Below, piece after piece: positions 42,312 through 50,385 of a stretch of DNA of 64,000 bases (the stretch's first letter is position 1; the number at the start of each line of letters is the position of its first letter). Origin of the DNA: Methyloversatilis sp. (GTDB lineage Bacteria; Pseudomonadota; Gammaproteobacteria; Burkholderiales; Rhodocyclaceae); NCBI RefSeq assembly GCF_030696805.1, contig NZ_JAUYRO010000053.1, positions 1-64,000 on the forward strand, given 5' to 3'. Below the pieces are notes generated by a model. It was not told where the DNA came from and searched no databases. It saw nothing but the letters and a program-made list of their open reading frames with translations. The position numbers and the translations under genes were made by a program.

Positions 42312-43442
42312 ATGGCAGTCACCATTGGTGTGCCGAAGGAATCGGCCGAGGGCGAACAGCGCGTGGCGCTGACGCCTGAAGTGGTCAAGAAGTTTGCCGC
42401 ACTGGGCGCCGCGATTCAGGTACAGACCGGCGCGGGCGCGAGCAGCCACTACAGCGACGAGGACTATGTCGCTGCGGGCGCGACCATCGTCGAGAGCAGC
42501 GAAGCGATCCACACGCAGTCCGACATCGTGCTGCGGGTCGGCGTGCCGACCAGTATGCAGATCGAGTCGCTCAAGCCGGGCGCTGTACTGACCGGCTTCC
42601 TGCAGCCCTATGCCGACCGTGCGCGTGCCATGCGGCTGGCTGAACGCAACATCACGAGTTTCGCGGTCGAACTGGTGCCGCGCATTTCGCGCGCCCAGAG
42701 CATGGACGCGCTGTCGTCGCAGGCGGCGGTGGCCGGTTACCAGTGCGTGCTGATCGCCGCTGGCCAGTGCCCGAAGTTCTTTCCGATGTTGACCTACGCG
42801 GCCGGCACGATCCGCCCGGCGCGTGCGCTGGTGATCGGTGCTGGCGTGGCAGGCCTGCAGGCCATCGCCACGGCAAAGCGGCTCGGCGCCATCGTCGAAG
42901 CCTATGACGTACGGCCGGAAACCAAGGAGCAGATCGAGTCCCTGGGTGCCAAGTTCGTCGATACCGGCGTGTCGGCGGCCGGTGCCGGCGGCTACGCGCG
43001 CGAGCTGACCGACGAGGAAAAGGCGCAACAGGCGGTGAAGCTGGGCAAGGCGGTGGCCAACGCCGACGTGCTCATCACGACCGCGGCCATCCCGGGCAAG
43101 CGCGCGCCGCGCATCATCACGCTCGACATGGTGCAAGGCATGAAGGCCGGCGCCATCGTGGTTGACATGGCGTGCGAATCCGGCGGCAACGTGGACGGCA
43201 CGATCGCCGGCCAGTCGGTGCATGTCGGCAACGCCCTGATCATCGGGCCGACCAACATCACGTCGCGCATGCCGGTGCATTCGTCCGACATGTACGCCAA
43301 GAATCTTTTCAACCTGCTGTCACCCTTCGTCAAGGACGGTCAGTTCGTGCCCGACTGGGAAGACGACGTGATCTCCGGCACCGCGCTGACCCACGGTGGC
43401 GAGGTGCGTCATGCGATGGTGAAGAAGGTGTTCGGCCTCTGA
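42312..43442 (+). CDS. pntAA: NAD(P) transhydrogenase alpha subunit, part 1 (PntAA)
   Basis: This is the NAD(H)-binding domain I of proton-translocating transhydrogenase, which couples NADH/NADP+ hydride transfer to the proton gradient. The 376-aa soluble protein starts VTIGVPKESAEGEQRVALTPEVVKKFA, as in alanine dehydrogenase-like domains. It contains the nucleotide-binding segment ALVIGAGVAGLQAIATAKRLGAIVEAYDVRPETKEQIESLGA and later TAAIPGKRAPRIITLDMVQGMKAG. Unlike the E. coli PntA it has no C-terminal membrane part; that is supplied by pntAB, as in the three-subunit Rhodospirillum type. It is the first gene of the operon. Confidence 0.94.
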   Translation: MAVTIGVPKESAEGEQRVALTPEVVKKFAALGAAIQVQTGAGASSHYSDEDYVAAGATIVESSEAIHTQSDIVLRVGVPTSMQIESLKPGAVLTGFLQPYADRARAMRLAERNITSFAVELVPRISRAQSMDALSSQAAVAGYQCVLIAAGQCPKFFPMLTYAAGTIRPARALVIGAGVAGLQAIATAKRLGAIVEAYDVRPETKEQIESLGAKFVDTGVSAAGAGGYARELTDEEKAQQAVKLGKAVANADVLITTAAIPGKRAPRIITLDMVQGMKAGAIVVDMACESGGNVDGTIAGQSVHVGNALIIGPTNITSRMPVHSSDMYAKNLFNLLSPFVKDGQFVPDWEDDVISGTALTHGGEVRHAMVKKVFGL

Positions 43443-43467
43443 GCCAGCCCAAAAAAGAAAGGATCGA

Positions 43468-43746
43468 ATGATGGAAGCGCTCTATATCTTCATGCTCGCC
43501 GCCTTCACCGGTTATGAGGTGATCGCCCGTGTGCCGGTCATCCTGCACACCCCCTTGATGTCGGGTTCCAACTTCGTGCACGGCGTCGTGCTCGTCGGTG
43601 CCATGGTCGTGCTCGGCCACGCCGATCCGGAGGATCCGCTGCAGCTCGCCATCGGCTTCATCGCCGTGGTGCTGGGCGCGGCGAATGCAGCCGGCGGCTA
43701 CGTCGTGACCGAGCGCATGCTCGCCATGTTCATCAAGAAGAACTGA
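43468..43746 (+). CDS. pntAB: NAD(P) transhydrogenase alpha subunit, part 2 (PntAB)
   Basis: A 92-aa membrane protein that supplies the alpha-chain part of the proton channel. It shows three hydrophobic segments: LYIFMLAAFTGYEVIARVPVILHTPLMSGSNFVHGVVLVGAMVVLG, LAIGFIAVVLGAANAAGGYVVT and the short end MLAMFIKKN. The HTPLMSGSN motif is strongly conserved in this subunit. The ORF opens ATG-ATG; the second ATG (43471) has the better spacing from the AAAGGA site. It lies 25 bases after pntAA and 13 bases before pntB. Confidence 0.94.
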   Translation: MMEALYIFMLAAFTGYEVIARVPVILHTPLMSGSNFVHGVVLVGAMVVLGHADPEDPLQLAIGFIAVVLGAANAAGGYVVTERMLAMFIKKN

Positions 43747-43759
43747 GGGAGCCGACAAC

Positions 43760-45133
43760 GTGACTGCAAAACTCCTGGTCGACGCGTCCTATTTCGTCGT
43801 CGCCGTACTGTTCATCCTCGGCCTGAAGGCCATGGCCTCGCCGGTCACCGCACGCAAGGGCATCGTGTGGGCGGGCATCGGCATGGTCGTGGCCACCCTG
43901 GTCACATTCTTCACGCCCGGCATGCAGAATTTCGGGCTCATCATCCTCGCCATCGCCATCGGCGGCGTCGCGGCCTGGTGGTCGGGCAAGGTGGTGAAGA
44001 TGACCGATATGCCGCAGATGGTCGCCATCTACAACGGCATGGGCGGCGGTGCCGCTGCAGCGATCGCCGCGCTCGAATTTGCGCGCGGCGGCGTGCATGG
44101 CGTGGTGTTCACGACACTGGCCACCCTCGGCGCGCTGATCGGCGCGGTGTCGTTCTCGGGTTCCTGCGTGGCGTTTGCCAAGCTGCAGGGTCTGATGAAC
44201 AAGGCCTGGCGCCTGCCGGCGCAGAACGCCGTCAACATCGTGCTGGCCCTGGTCACCATTCTGGTGGGCGTCGGCATCGTGGTCAGCGGTGACCCGACGC
44301 CGACCCAGATCATCACGTTCTTCGTGCTGTCGCTGGTGCTGGGCGTCATCATCACGCTGCCGATCGGCGGCGCCGACATGCCTGTGGTCATTTCGCTGTT
44401 CAACGCCTTCACCGGCCTGGCCGTGGGCTTCGAAGGCTATGTGCTGGGCATTCCGGCGCTGATCATCGCGGGCATCGTGGTGGGCGCTGCCGGCACGCTG
44501 CTGACTCAGCTGATGGCCAAGGCGATGAACCGCCCGATCACCAACATCCTGTTCTCGCCGATCACCGGTGAGGCGCAGGCCGGCTCGGGCCCGACCGGCA
44601 CGATGAAGGAGTGCTCGGCAATGGACGCCGCGTCGATGATGCGCTACGCGCAGAAGGTCATCATCGTGCCCGGTTACGGCATGGCGGTGGCCGGTGCGCA
44701 GCACAAGGTGTATGAAATGACCAAGCTGCTGGAGGAGGCGGGTGTCGAAGTCAAGTTCGCCATCCATCCGGTGGCCGGCCGCATGCCGGGTCACATGAAT
44801 GTGCTGCTGGCCGAAGCCGGCGTGCCCTACGAGCAGATATTCGACCTGGAAGAAATCAACGAAGAGTTCTCGCAGGCCGACGTGGCGCTCGTGATCGGCG
44901 CCAACGACGTCGTGAATCCGGTTGCCCGCACCGACAAGACCAGCCCGATCTACGGCATGCCCATCCTGAACGCCGACAAGGCGCAGAACGTCATCGTGAT
45001 CAAGCGCGGCAAGGGTGCCGGCTATTCCGGTATCGAGAATGCGCTGTTCTTCGAAGAGAACTGCCGTCTGTGCTACGGCTCGGCGCAGGGCGTCGTGTCG
45101 GAAATGATCGGCCACGTGAAGTCGCTGAGCTGA
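43760..45133 (+). CDS. pntB: NAD(P) transhydrogenase beta subunit (PntB)
   Basis: PntB carries the remaining membrane helices and the NADP(H)-binding domain III. The 457-aa protein has about nine helices in its first 270 residues, including the conserved IYNGMGGGAAAAIAALEFA and the SFSGSCVAFAKLQGLM motif. A soluble domain follows with IIVPGYGMAVAGAQHKVYEMTKLLEEAGVEVKFAIHPVAGRMPGHMNVLLAEAGVPYE and IGANDVVNPVARTDKTSPIYGMPILNADKAQNVIVIKRGKGAGYSGIENALFF. It starts with GTG 13 bases after pntAB and is followed by a strong terminator, closing the operon. Confidence 0.96.
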   Translation: MTAKLLVDASYFVVAVLFILGLKAMASPVTARKGIVWAGIGMVVATLVTFFTPGMQNFGLIILAIAIGGVAAWWSGKVVKMTDMPQMVAIYNGMGGGAAAAIAALEFARGGVHGVVFTTLATLGALIGAVSFSGSCVAFAKLQGLMNKAWRLPAQNAVNIVLALVTILVGVGIVVSGDPTPTQIITFFVLSLVLGVIITLPIGGADMPVVISLFNAFTGLAVGFEGYVLGIPALIIAGIVVGAAGTLLTQLMAKAMNRPITNILFSPITGEAQAGSGPTGTMKECSAMDAASMMRYAQKVIIVPGYGMAVAGAQHKVYEMTKLLEEAGVEVKFAIHPVAGRMPGHMNVLLAEAGVPYEQIFDLEEINEEFSQADVALVIGANDVVNPVARTDKTSPIYGMPILNADKAQNVIVIKRGKGAGYSGIENALFFEENCRLCYGSAQGVVSEMIGHVKSLS

Positions 45134-45151
45134 TCGGTCTGCGCGCCGGCG

Positions 45152-45187
45152 AAACCGCGTGTCCGCGTAAGCGGCACGCGGTTTTTT
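45152..45187 (+). terminator. Strong intrinsic terminator of the pnt operon
   Basis: A perfect 10-bp outer stem AAACCGCGTG / CACGCGGTTT encloses an inner 4-bp stem CCGC / GCGG with a GTAA loop, and is followed by a T6 run. It begins 19 bases after the pntB stop. Confidence 0.92.
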
Positions 45188-45372
45188 GTGCACCGAATGC
45201 TGTAGGCGCGTGGGCTCCGGCGGCCGTTGTGGACCACGCGGTTGTCGTCGGTCGTGTCCCGAAAGCCGACCTGGAACACCCGCGAGTTGTCACCCGAACG
45301 GATAAGCGCTATACGCATGTTGGCCGGCGGTGCGGGGCGTTTTGCTTCGCGTCGCCTGCAGCGGTGTTCCGT

Positions 45373-45405
45373 ACAACGCGACAGGCCTTCCAATCGCGTT
45401 GTTTT
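45373..45405 (+). promoter_or_regulatory. Leader hairpin upstream of the Crp/Fnr-type gene
   Basis: A perfect 9-bp stem ACAACGCGA / TCGCGTTGT with a 12-base loop runs into TTTTC, 44 bases before the regulator's ATG. It could be an attenuator or an incidental structure. The rest of the 315-bp gap (45188-45372 and 45406-45448) shows no gene. Confidence 0.45.
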
Positions 45406-45448
45406 CGTTACGTCTCCACACTTCAAACCACCCTGGAAGGGACAGTTC

Positions 45449-46192
45449 ATGTCGAAAAAAGATGCCGAAAGTGCATCGCCGCCCGACCCGACGGCGAACC
45501 GGATACTGGCGTCGCTGCCCGACAAGGATCTCGCGCGCCTGCTGCCCGATCTTGAACTCGTCGACATGCCGATCGGCTGGACCCTGTCGGAGTCCGGCGA
45601 TCACGTGAATTTCCTGCATTTCCCGGTGTCCGGCATCGTATCGCTGCTCTATTCGCTGGAGGACGGGTCCTCCAGCGAAACCGCGCTGGTTGGCAAGGAA
45701 GGCATGGTCGGCATTTCGATCTTCATGGGCGGCGAAAGCATGCCGACCAGTACCGAAGTGCAGAGCGCCGGGCAGGCCTACCGTCTGAGCCGCAAGGTGA
45801 TGCAGAACGAGTTCGCGCTCGGCGGTCATCTGCAGTCCCTGTCGCTGCTGTTTACCCAGGCGATGATCTGCCAGACGGCGCAGAACGCGGTGTGCAACCA
45901 GCACCATGAACTGGCCCAGCAGATGTGCCGGTGGCTGCTGATGAGCATCGACCGCCTGGATGGCTGCAAGCTGCCCGTCACACAGGAGCGGGTTGCCAAG
46001 CTGCTCGGTGTGCGGCGCGAAAGCGTGACGCAGACGCTGGGGTTGCTGGAGAAGGAAGGCCTGATCGCGCGCTCGCGCGGCCTCATCACCGTCATCAAGC
46101 GCTCGAAGATGGAAAAGCGTGTGTGCGAGTGCTATGGCGTCGTGAAGGAAGAGTATGACCGGCTGTTGCCGGCGCGCAAGCGCAGGAACTGA
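45449..46192 (+). CDS. Crp/Fnr-family transcriptional regulator
   Basis: A 247-aa regulator with an N-terminal cyclic-nucleotide-type sensor domain (LELVDMPIGWTLSESGDHVNFLHFPVSGIVSLLY ... ETALVGKEGMVGISIFMGGES). A C-terminal winged helix follows, with VTQERVAKLLGVRRESVTQTLGLLEKEGLIARSRG. No cysteine cluster of the Fnr type and no canonical cAMP-binding RxS motif is visible, so the ligand is unknown. The start at 45449 has a GGAAGGGA site six to nine bases upstream and replaces the longer track ORF. A leader hairpin lies 44 bases before it. It is followed within 30 bases by arfB. Confidence 0.9.
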   Translation: MSKKDAESASPPDPTANRILASLPDKDLARLLPDLELVDMPIGWTLSESGDHVNFLHFPVSGIVSLLYSLEDGSSSETALVGKEGMVGISIFMGGESMPTSTEVQSAGQAYRLSRKVMQNEFALGGHLQSLSLLFTQAMICQTAQNAVCNQHHELAQQMCRWLLMSIDRLDGCKLPVTQERVAKLLGVRRESVTQTLGLLEKEGLIARSRGLITVIKRSKMEKRVCECYGVVKEEYDRLLPARKRRN

Positions 46193-46222
46193 AACCGCGT
46201 CCCGGTTCGGTCGATCTCCGCC

Positions 46223-46627
46223 ATGCGCATGCCCTACACCCTGCTGCCCGACGAAATCGAATTTACCGCCATTCGTGCCCAGGGTGCTGGTGGGCAGAAC
46301 GTCAACAAGGTGTCAAGCGCAGCGCATCTGCGTTTCGACATCGGCGCCTCGTCGCTGCCGGATGAGTTGAAGGTGCGACTGCTTGCGCTCGGAGACCAGC
46401 GCATCAGCAAGGATGGCGTCGTGGTGATCAAGGCGCAGACCTTCCGCAGCCTGGAGAAAAACCGTACGGAGGCACTGCACCGGCTGGACGAACTGATCGC
46501 CGCAGCCGCCCATGTCGCGAAAACCCGCCGCCCGACGCGACCCGGCCGCGCTGCGGTCGAGCGCCGACTGGCCGGCAAGACGCATCGGTCGGCGATCAAG
46601 GCCGGTCGCCGTGGCGGCTGCGAATGA
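46223..46627 (+). CDS. arfB: Alternative ribosome-rescue factor B
   Basis: ArfB (YaeJ) is a peptidyl-tRNA hydrolase that frees ribosomes stalled on broken mRNAs when tmRNA is unavailable. The 134-aa protein has the release-factor-like catalytic motif [18 protein letters not shown] and [20 protein letters not shown]. The essential basic C-terminal tail ([32 protein letters not shown]) inserts into the empty mRNA channel. The stand-alone GGQ domain without a codon-recognition domain separates it from RF1/RF2. It lies 30 bases after the Crp/Fnr-type gene and is probably co-transcribed. Confidence 0.93.
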   Translation: MRMPYTLLPDEIEFTAIRAQGAGGQNVNKVSSAAHLRFDIGASSLPDELKVRLLALGDQRISKDGVVVIKAQTFRSLEKNRTEALHRLDELIAAAAHVAKTRRPTRPGRAAVERRLAGKTHRSAIKAGRRGGCE

Positions 46628-46706
46628 GCGCACCCGGGCATGGCTTGCCGGGTTGCGCTGCGCCGTGCCACCTTCCAGCGCTGTTCACTCATCTCCACGA
46701 CGACCC

Positions 46707-47096
46707 ATGACACCACGAACGTTCCGCGCGCTGATCGCACTGTATCTGCTGTGCGTCGTGCTGGCGGTCATCTCGCACATCGCCTCCGTACCCGCTCTGC
46801 CCGAGCCGCTGCGCGGCTACGTTGAGGCGCAGGACGCGACGAGCTGGATGACCGGCATCGGCGGAATGGTGTATCTGGTGCTGGCTTCGATTTCGACCGC
46901 CGGCCTGCTGCTGTTCCGGCGCTGGGCGCGCCCAGTGTTCGCGTTGGTCGCGCTGGCCGGCAGCGTGCCGTGGGACGGCACGACCCTGTATCCGCCGCTG
47001 GAATACCTGTTCGTCAATCTCGAATTCATGCTCGCAGGCGCCGTGATTGCGTTGAGCTGGACACCTGCCGTGAGCGCCCGCTTCGCGCGCCGCTGA
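46707..47096 (+). CDS. Small four-helix membrane protein of unknown function
   Basis: A 129-aa hydrophobic protein with four predicted helices: ALIALYLLCVVLAVISHIA, GIGGMVYLVLASISTAGLLLF, PVFALVALAGSVPWDG and LFVNLEFMLAGAVIALSWTP. The pattern RALIALYLLCV ... FRRWARPVF ... EYLFVNLEFMLAGAVIALSW recalls small uncharacterised membrane proteins in other proteobacteria; no family name was recognised. The ATG at 46707 follows a CGACCC region without a strong ribosome site. It lies 79 bases after arfB, on the same strand, and is convergent with the methyltransferase gene. Confidence 0.65.
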   Translation: MTPRTFRALIALYLLCVVLAVISHIASVPALPEPLRGYVEAQDATSWMTGIGGMVYLVLASISTAGLLLFRRWARPVFALVALAGSVPWDGTTLYPPLEYLFVNLEFMLAGAVIALSWTPAVSARFARR

Positions 47097-47114
47097 GCGG
47101 CGGCTGCACAGACC

Positions 47115-47873
47115 CTAGCGTAGCCCGACGCGCAGCGACAGCGGCCAGCTCACCGTACGCGCCTGCGCCGGGTCGCCCCAGGCTGCGAGCAGCGGGACCG
47201 ACAGCCGTTCGACCGGGTCGAAGCCGTTCGCGGCCATGAAGCGTGCGGTGGCCGACCAGCTGCGCAGGTAGCCGAGCAGCTGCGTCGGCGTCCACCGTGC
47301 TGACAGCGCGAAGTCCGGTGCGGGCAGCAGCGGGAACGGGAAGGGCAGATCGCGATATCCCGTTTCGACATGATGGCGTTCGGCCGGCCACCAGGGGCCG
47401 ACCTCGTCACGATAGAAGTGCTGCACGATGCGGTCCACTTCACCGCCTTCCTCGCCGACGTGCAGTACGCCGTAACACCACGCCGCGATCACGCCGCCCG
47501 GTTTCAGCACGCGCCGCGCTTCAGGGTAGAAGCGGTCAAGATCGAACCAGTGCAGCGCCTGGGCGACGACGACCAGATCGACCGATGCATCGTCCAGCCC
47601 CGACGCCTCGGCCGGTGCGACCCGGTAGTCGATGCGCGCGCTCGGGGTCGCTTCGGCGATCTGCGCGGCGCTGGCGTCGGTCGCAATCACCTGTGCGAAC
47701 ACGCGGCTCAGATCGACGGCTGCCTGGCCGGTACCGGTGCCGCAGTCCCACACGCAGTCGCGCGCAGCGCACCGACTGGCCAGCCAGTCGAACAGTTCCG
47801 GCGGATAGGTCGGGCGGCTGCTCGCATAGTGGCTGGCGAGCGGGGCGAAGTGATCGGCGAACGCTTTGGTCAC
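47115..47873 (-). CDS. Class I SAM-dependent methyltransferase
   Basis: A 252-aa methyltransferase with the SAM-binding motif I VWDCGTGTGQAAVDL, motif II around VIATDASAAQIAEA, motif III DLVVVAQALHWFDLDRFYPEARRVLKPGGVIAAW, and a variable C-terminal substrate cap. The layout resembles Tam/UbiE-like small-molecule methyltransferases (DUF-type 'methyltransferase 11' domain). The substrate is unknown. The track begins the ORF inside the gabD gene; the GTG at 47873, eight bases after the gabD stop, gives a start just before the conserved region. It is the last gene of the gabD transcript. Confidence 0.85.
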   Translation of the reverse strand: MTKAFADHFAPLASHYASSRPTYPPELFDWLASRCAARDCVWDCGTGTGQAAVDLSRVFAQVIATDASAAQIAEATPSARIDYRVAPAEASGLDDASVDLVVVAQALHWFDLDRFYPEARRVLKPGGVIAAWCYGVLHVGEEGGEVDRIVQHFYRDEVGPWWPAERHHVETGYRDLPFPFPLLPAPDFALSARWTPTQLLGYLRSWSATARFMAANGFDPVERLSVPLLAAWGDPAQARTVSWPLSLRVGLR

Positions 47874-47880
47874 GGCTTGA

Positions 47881-49347
47881 TCATGACCTGGCGGGTCCGC
47901 CGCTGATGTCGAGGCACAGATACTTGATGTCGACATACTCCTCGATGCCGTGCTTCGACCCTTCACGGCCGAAGCCGGACTGCTTGATGCCGCCGAATGG
48001 CGCCACCGCGTTCGAGATGCGTCCGGTATTCAGGCCGACCATGCCGCATTCCAGTGCTTCGGCGACGCGCCAGCTACGGCCGATGTCGCGTGTGTACAGA
48101 TAGGCGGCGAGTCCGTACTCGGTGTCGTTGGCGAGCGCAATGGCTTCGGCTTCGCTATCGAAGCGGAACACCGGCGCCACCGGGCCGAATACTTCCTCGC
48201 GGGCGATGCGCATCGCAGGGGTCGCATCGGCCAGCACGGTCGGTTCGAAGAAGGTGCCACCCAGCGCATGGCGGCGTCCGCCGCACAGCACCCGGGCACC
48301 TTTCGCCTTCGCATCTGCGATCAGCGCCTCGACCTTTTCGATTCCTGCCATGTTGATCAGCGGCCCCTGTTCGACACCCGGTTCGGCGCCGTCGCCGACC
48401 ACCAGCCGCGCCGAAGCGTCGGCCAGCCGGGCGACGAAGGCTTCATGCACGCGGGACTGCACGATGAAGCGATTGGCGCACACGCAGGTCTGGCCGCTGT
48501 TTCGGTACTTGGCCGCCAGCGCGCCCTCGACTGCGGCGTCGATATCGGCGTCGTCGAACACGACGAAGGGCGCATTGCCGCCCAGTTCGAGCGACAGCCG
48601 TTTGAGGGTCGGTGCGCACTGCGCCATCAGCCGCCGCCCGACCGCCGTCGAGCCGGTGAAGGAAAGCTTGCGCACCGCCGGATCGGCGCACAGCACATCG
48701 CCGATCTGCGCCGGATCACCGGTGATCACATTGAGCACGCCCGGCGGCACACCGGCGCGCATGGCCAGTTCAGCCAGCGCGAACGCCGTCAGCGGCGTCA
48801 GTTCCGACGGCTTCACGACGACGGTGCAGCCGGCTGCCAACGCCGGGGCAACCTTGCGCGTGATCATCGCCAGCGGGAAATTCCACGGCGTGATGGCGGC
48901 GCACACGCCGACCGGCTGGCGCAGTGTCAGCAGCCGGGTGTCGTGCGCCGACGACGGAATGATGTCGCCATAGACGCGCCGGCCCTCTTCGGCAAACCAT
49001 TCGACGAAGGACGCGCCGTACTTCACCTCGCCGCGCGCCTCCGCCAGCGGCTTGCCGTTCTCGGCCGTGATCAGTGCCGCGAGGTCCTTCTCGTGCAACA
49101 GGATCAGTGCGCACCAATCGCGCAGCACCCCGGCGCGGGCTGCCGCGGTCAGTGCGCGCCAGCCGGGCAGGGCGCGGGCCGCCGCGTCGATCGCCCGCGC
49201 GGTTTCCGCAGCGCCACAGCCGGGCACGTCGGCCAGCCATTCGCCGGTCGCCGGATTGCGCACGGTCAGCGTGGCGCCATCGTCGGCCGTGATCCACTGG
49301 CCGTCGATCAGGTTGGCGCTGCGCAGCAGGGCAGATTCAAGGTTCAA
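47881..49347 (-). CDS. gabD: Succinate-semialdehyde dehydrogenase-like aldehyde dehydrogenase
   Basis: An NAD(P)-dependent aldehyde dehydrogenase (488 aa) of the GabD type, oxidising succinate semialdehyde to succinate. Catalytic residues are visible: the general base E in KRLSLELGGNAPF and the nucleophile C in YRNSGQTCVCANRF. Other family patterns are AAITPWNFPLAMITRKVAPALAAGCTVVVKPSE and FGPVAPVFRF, then GMVGLNTGRISNAVAPFGGIKQSGFGREGSKHGIEEY. The start is a TTG (49347) lying inside a short TTCAAGATT repeat; no better codon is available because an in-frame stop lies two codons upstream. The exact aldehyde is not certain, but the GabD-type C-terminal pattern supports semialdehydes. Confidence 0.88.
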   Translation of the reverse strand: MNLESALLRSANLIDGQWITADDGATLTVRNPATGEWLADVPGCGAAETARAIDAAARALPGWRALTAAARAGVLRDWCALILLHEKDLAALITAENGKPLAEARGEVKYGASFVEWFAEEGRRVYGDIIPSSAHDTRLLTLRQPVGVCAAITPWNFPLAMITRKVAPALAAGCTVVVKPSELTPLTAFALAELAMRAGVPPGVLNVITGDPAQIGDVLCADPAVRKLSFTGSTAVGRRLMAQCAPTLKRLSLELGGNAPFVVFDDADIDAAVEGALAAKYRNSGQTCVCANRFIVQSRVHEAFVARLADASARLVVGDGAEPGVEQGPLINMAGIEKVEALIADAKAKGARVLCGGRRHALGGTFFEPTVLADATPAMRIAREEVFGPVAPVFRFDSEAEAIALANDTEYGLAAYLYTRDIGRSWRVAEALECGMVGLNTGRISNAVAPFGGIKQSGFGREGSKHGIEEYVDIKYLCLDISGGPARS

Positions 49348-49363
49348 GATTCAAGACTCAACA
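49333..49363. repeat. ATTCAAGATT-type short repeats at the gabD start
   Basis: Three to four copies of an ATTCAAG(G/A)TT unit overlap the first codons and the ribosome-binding region of the gabD-like gene. The same unit occurs upstream of uvrA (6776-6803). Confidence 0.75.
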
Positions 49364-49422
49364 TGGATGCGGCCGCGACAGGCGATGCTGAGCCACTTTC
49401 GGCCTGAAGCTTGCCTCTGATT

Positions 49423-50385
49423 TCAACCGAACAGCCCGAGCGCCATCAGCAGCGGCAACGACAGCCAGAACAGCAGCGTACTCCAGCCGATCAGCAGTGC
49501 CGAGGCGGCGGCATCGATCTTGAAGCGCTCGGCCAGCAGCAGCGATGTCATGAAGGTCGGGGTGGCGCATTCGACCAGCGAGGCGCGCTGCGCTTCGGTC
49601 GGCGCGTCGGACCACAGCAGCACGATGGCCCAGATCAGCAGCGGTGCGACCAGCAGCTTGACCGACGCGGCGACCAGCACTTCGGTGCGCGGCACCAGAC
49701 GGCGCCACGGTATGGTCATGCCGAGTACGAACATGATGACCGGGATGGCCGCCTGACCGATGAAGCGCGCCGCCTCGATCAGCGGCGGATAGGCCAGCCC
49801 GCTGTACTGCGCACCCAGTCCGAGGGCGAAGGCCCAGATCGGCGGCATCATCAGCACGGTGCGCAATACGTCCGGGCGCTCGCCTTCGGCGTGCGAACCA
49901 AGCCGGGTGGCGATCCACACGCCCAGCGTCCACACCACCGGCATGGTCATGAACATGTCGTTGAAGATGGCGTAGCGCATGGCGCCGGCGCCGAAGAAGA
50001 ACTCCAGCACCGGCGCGCCGACGTTGAAGGTGTTGCCGAACATGCCGCCCAGCATCAGCGAGGCGCGCGTCGTGTCGTGCAGCCCGGCGCCCAGTCGCGT
50101 CTTCCACAGCAAGACATAAAGCAGCGCGCCATTGGCCAGCGTGCCGATGCCCACCAGCAGCGGCACCGTCAGCAACTCGAAACTGATCGGCGTGCTGGCG
50201 GCCACCGCGAACAGGATGGCCGGATAGAACAGGTAAAGCACCAGCCGGTTCAGCTGCGCGCGCAGCACACCCGCGTCGTGACCCTCGCCCATGCGCGCCG
50301 CCCACCAGCCACCGGCCGCGACCAGAAGCGACAGCGGCAGCATGACCTGCACCATCAGCCCGAGCAGATTGCTGCCCAGCGTCAC
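49423..50385 (-). CDS. AEC-family auxin efflux-like carrier
   Basis: A 320-aa membrane transporter of the AEC (auxin efflux carrier / MdcF) family, with about ten helices. Typical features are the first helix LGLMVQVMLPLSLLVAAGGWW, then PLLVGIGTLANGALLYVLLW, the central LGGMFGNTFNVGAPVLEFFFGAGAM, and the later IPVIMFVLGMTIPWRRL and AERFKIDAAASALLIGWSTLLFWLSLPLLMALGL. Bacterial AEC carriers move organic acids such as malonate. The GTG start overlaps the MFS stop (GTGA), so it is translationally coupled to it. In the track it is merged with an unrelated reading frame of the MFS gene. Confidence 0.87.
   Translation of the reverse strand: MTLGSNLLGLMVQVMLPLSLLVAAGGWWAARMGEGHDAGVLRAQLNRLVLYLFYPAILFAVAASTPISFELLTVPLLVGIGTLANGALLYVLLWKTRLGAGLHDTTRASLMLGGMFGNTFNVGAPVLEFFFGAGAMRYAIFNDMFMTMPVVWTLGVWIATRLGSHAEGERPDVLRTVLMMPPIWAFALGLGAQYSGLAYPPLIEAARFIGQAAIPVIMFVLGMTIPWRRLVPRTEVLVAASVKLLVAPLLIWAIVLLWSDAPTEAQRASLVECATPTFMTSLLLAERFKIDAAASALLIGWSTLLFWLSLPLLMALGLFG

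Noticed and set aside
43733-45193. 486-aa reverse ORF
   Set aside because: It is antisense to pntB and shows only His/Arg/Asp-rich shadow sequence.
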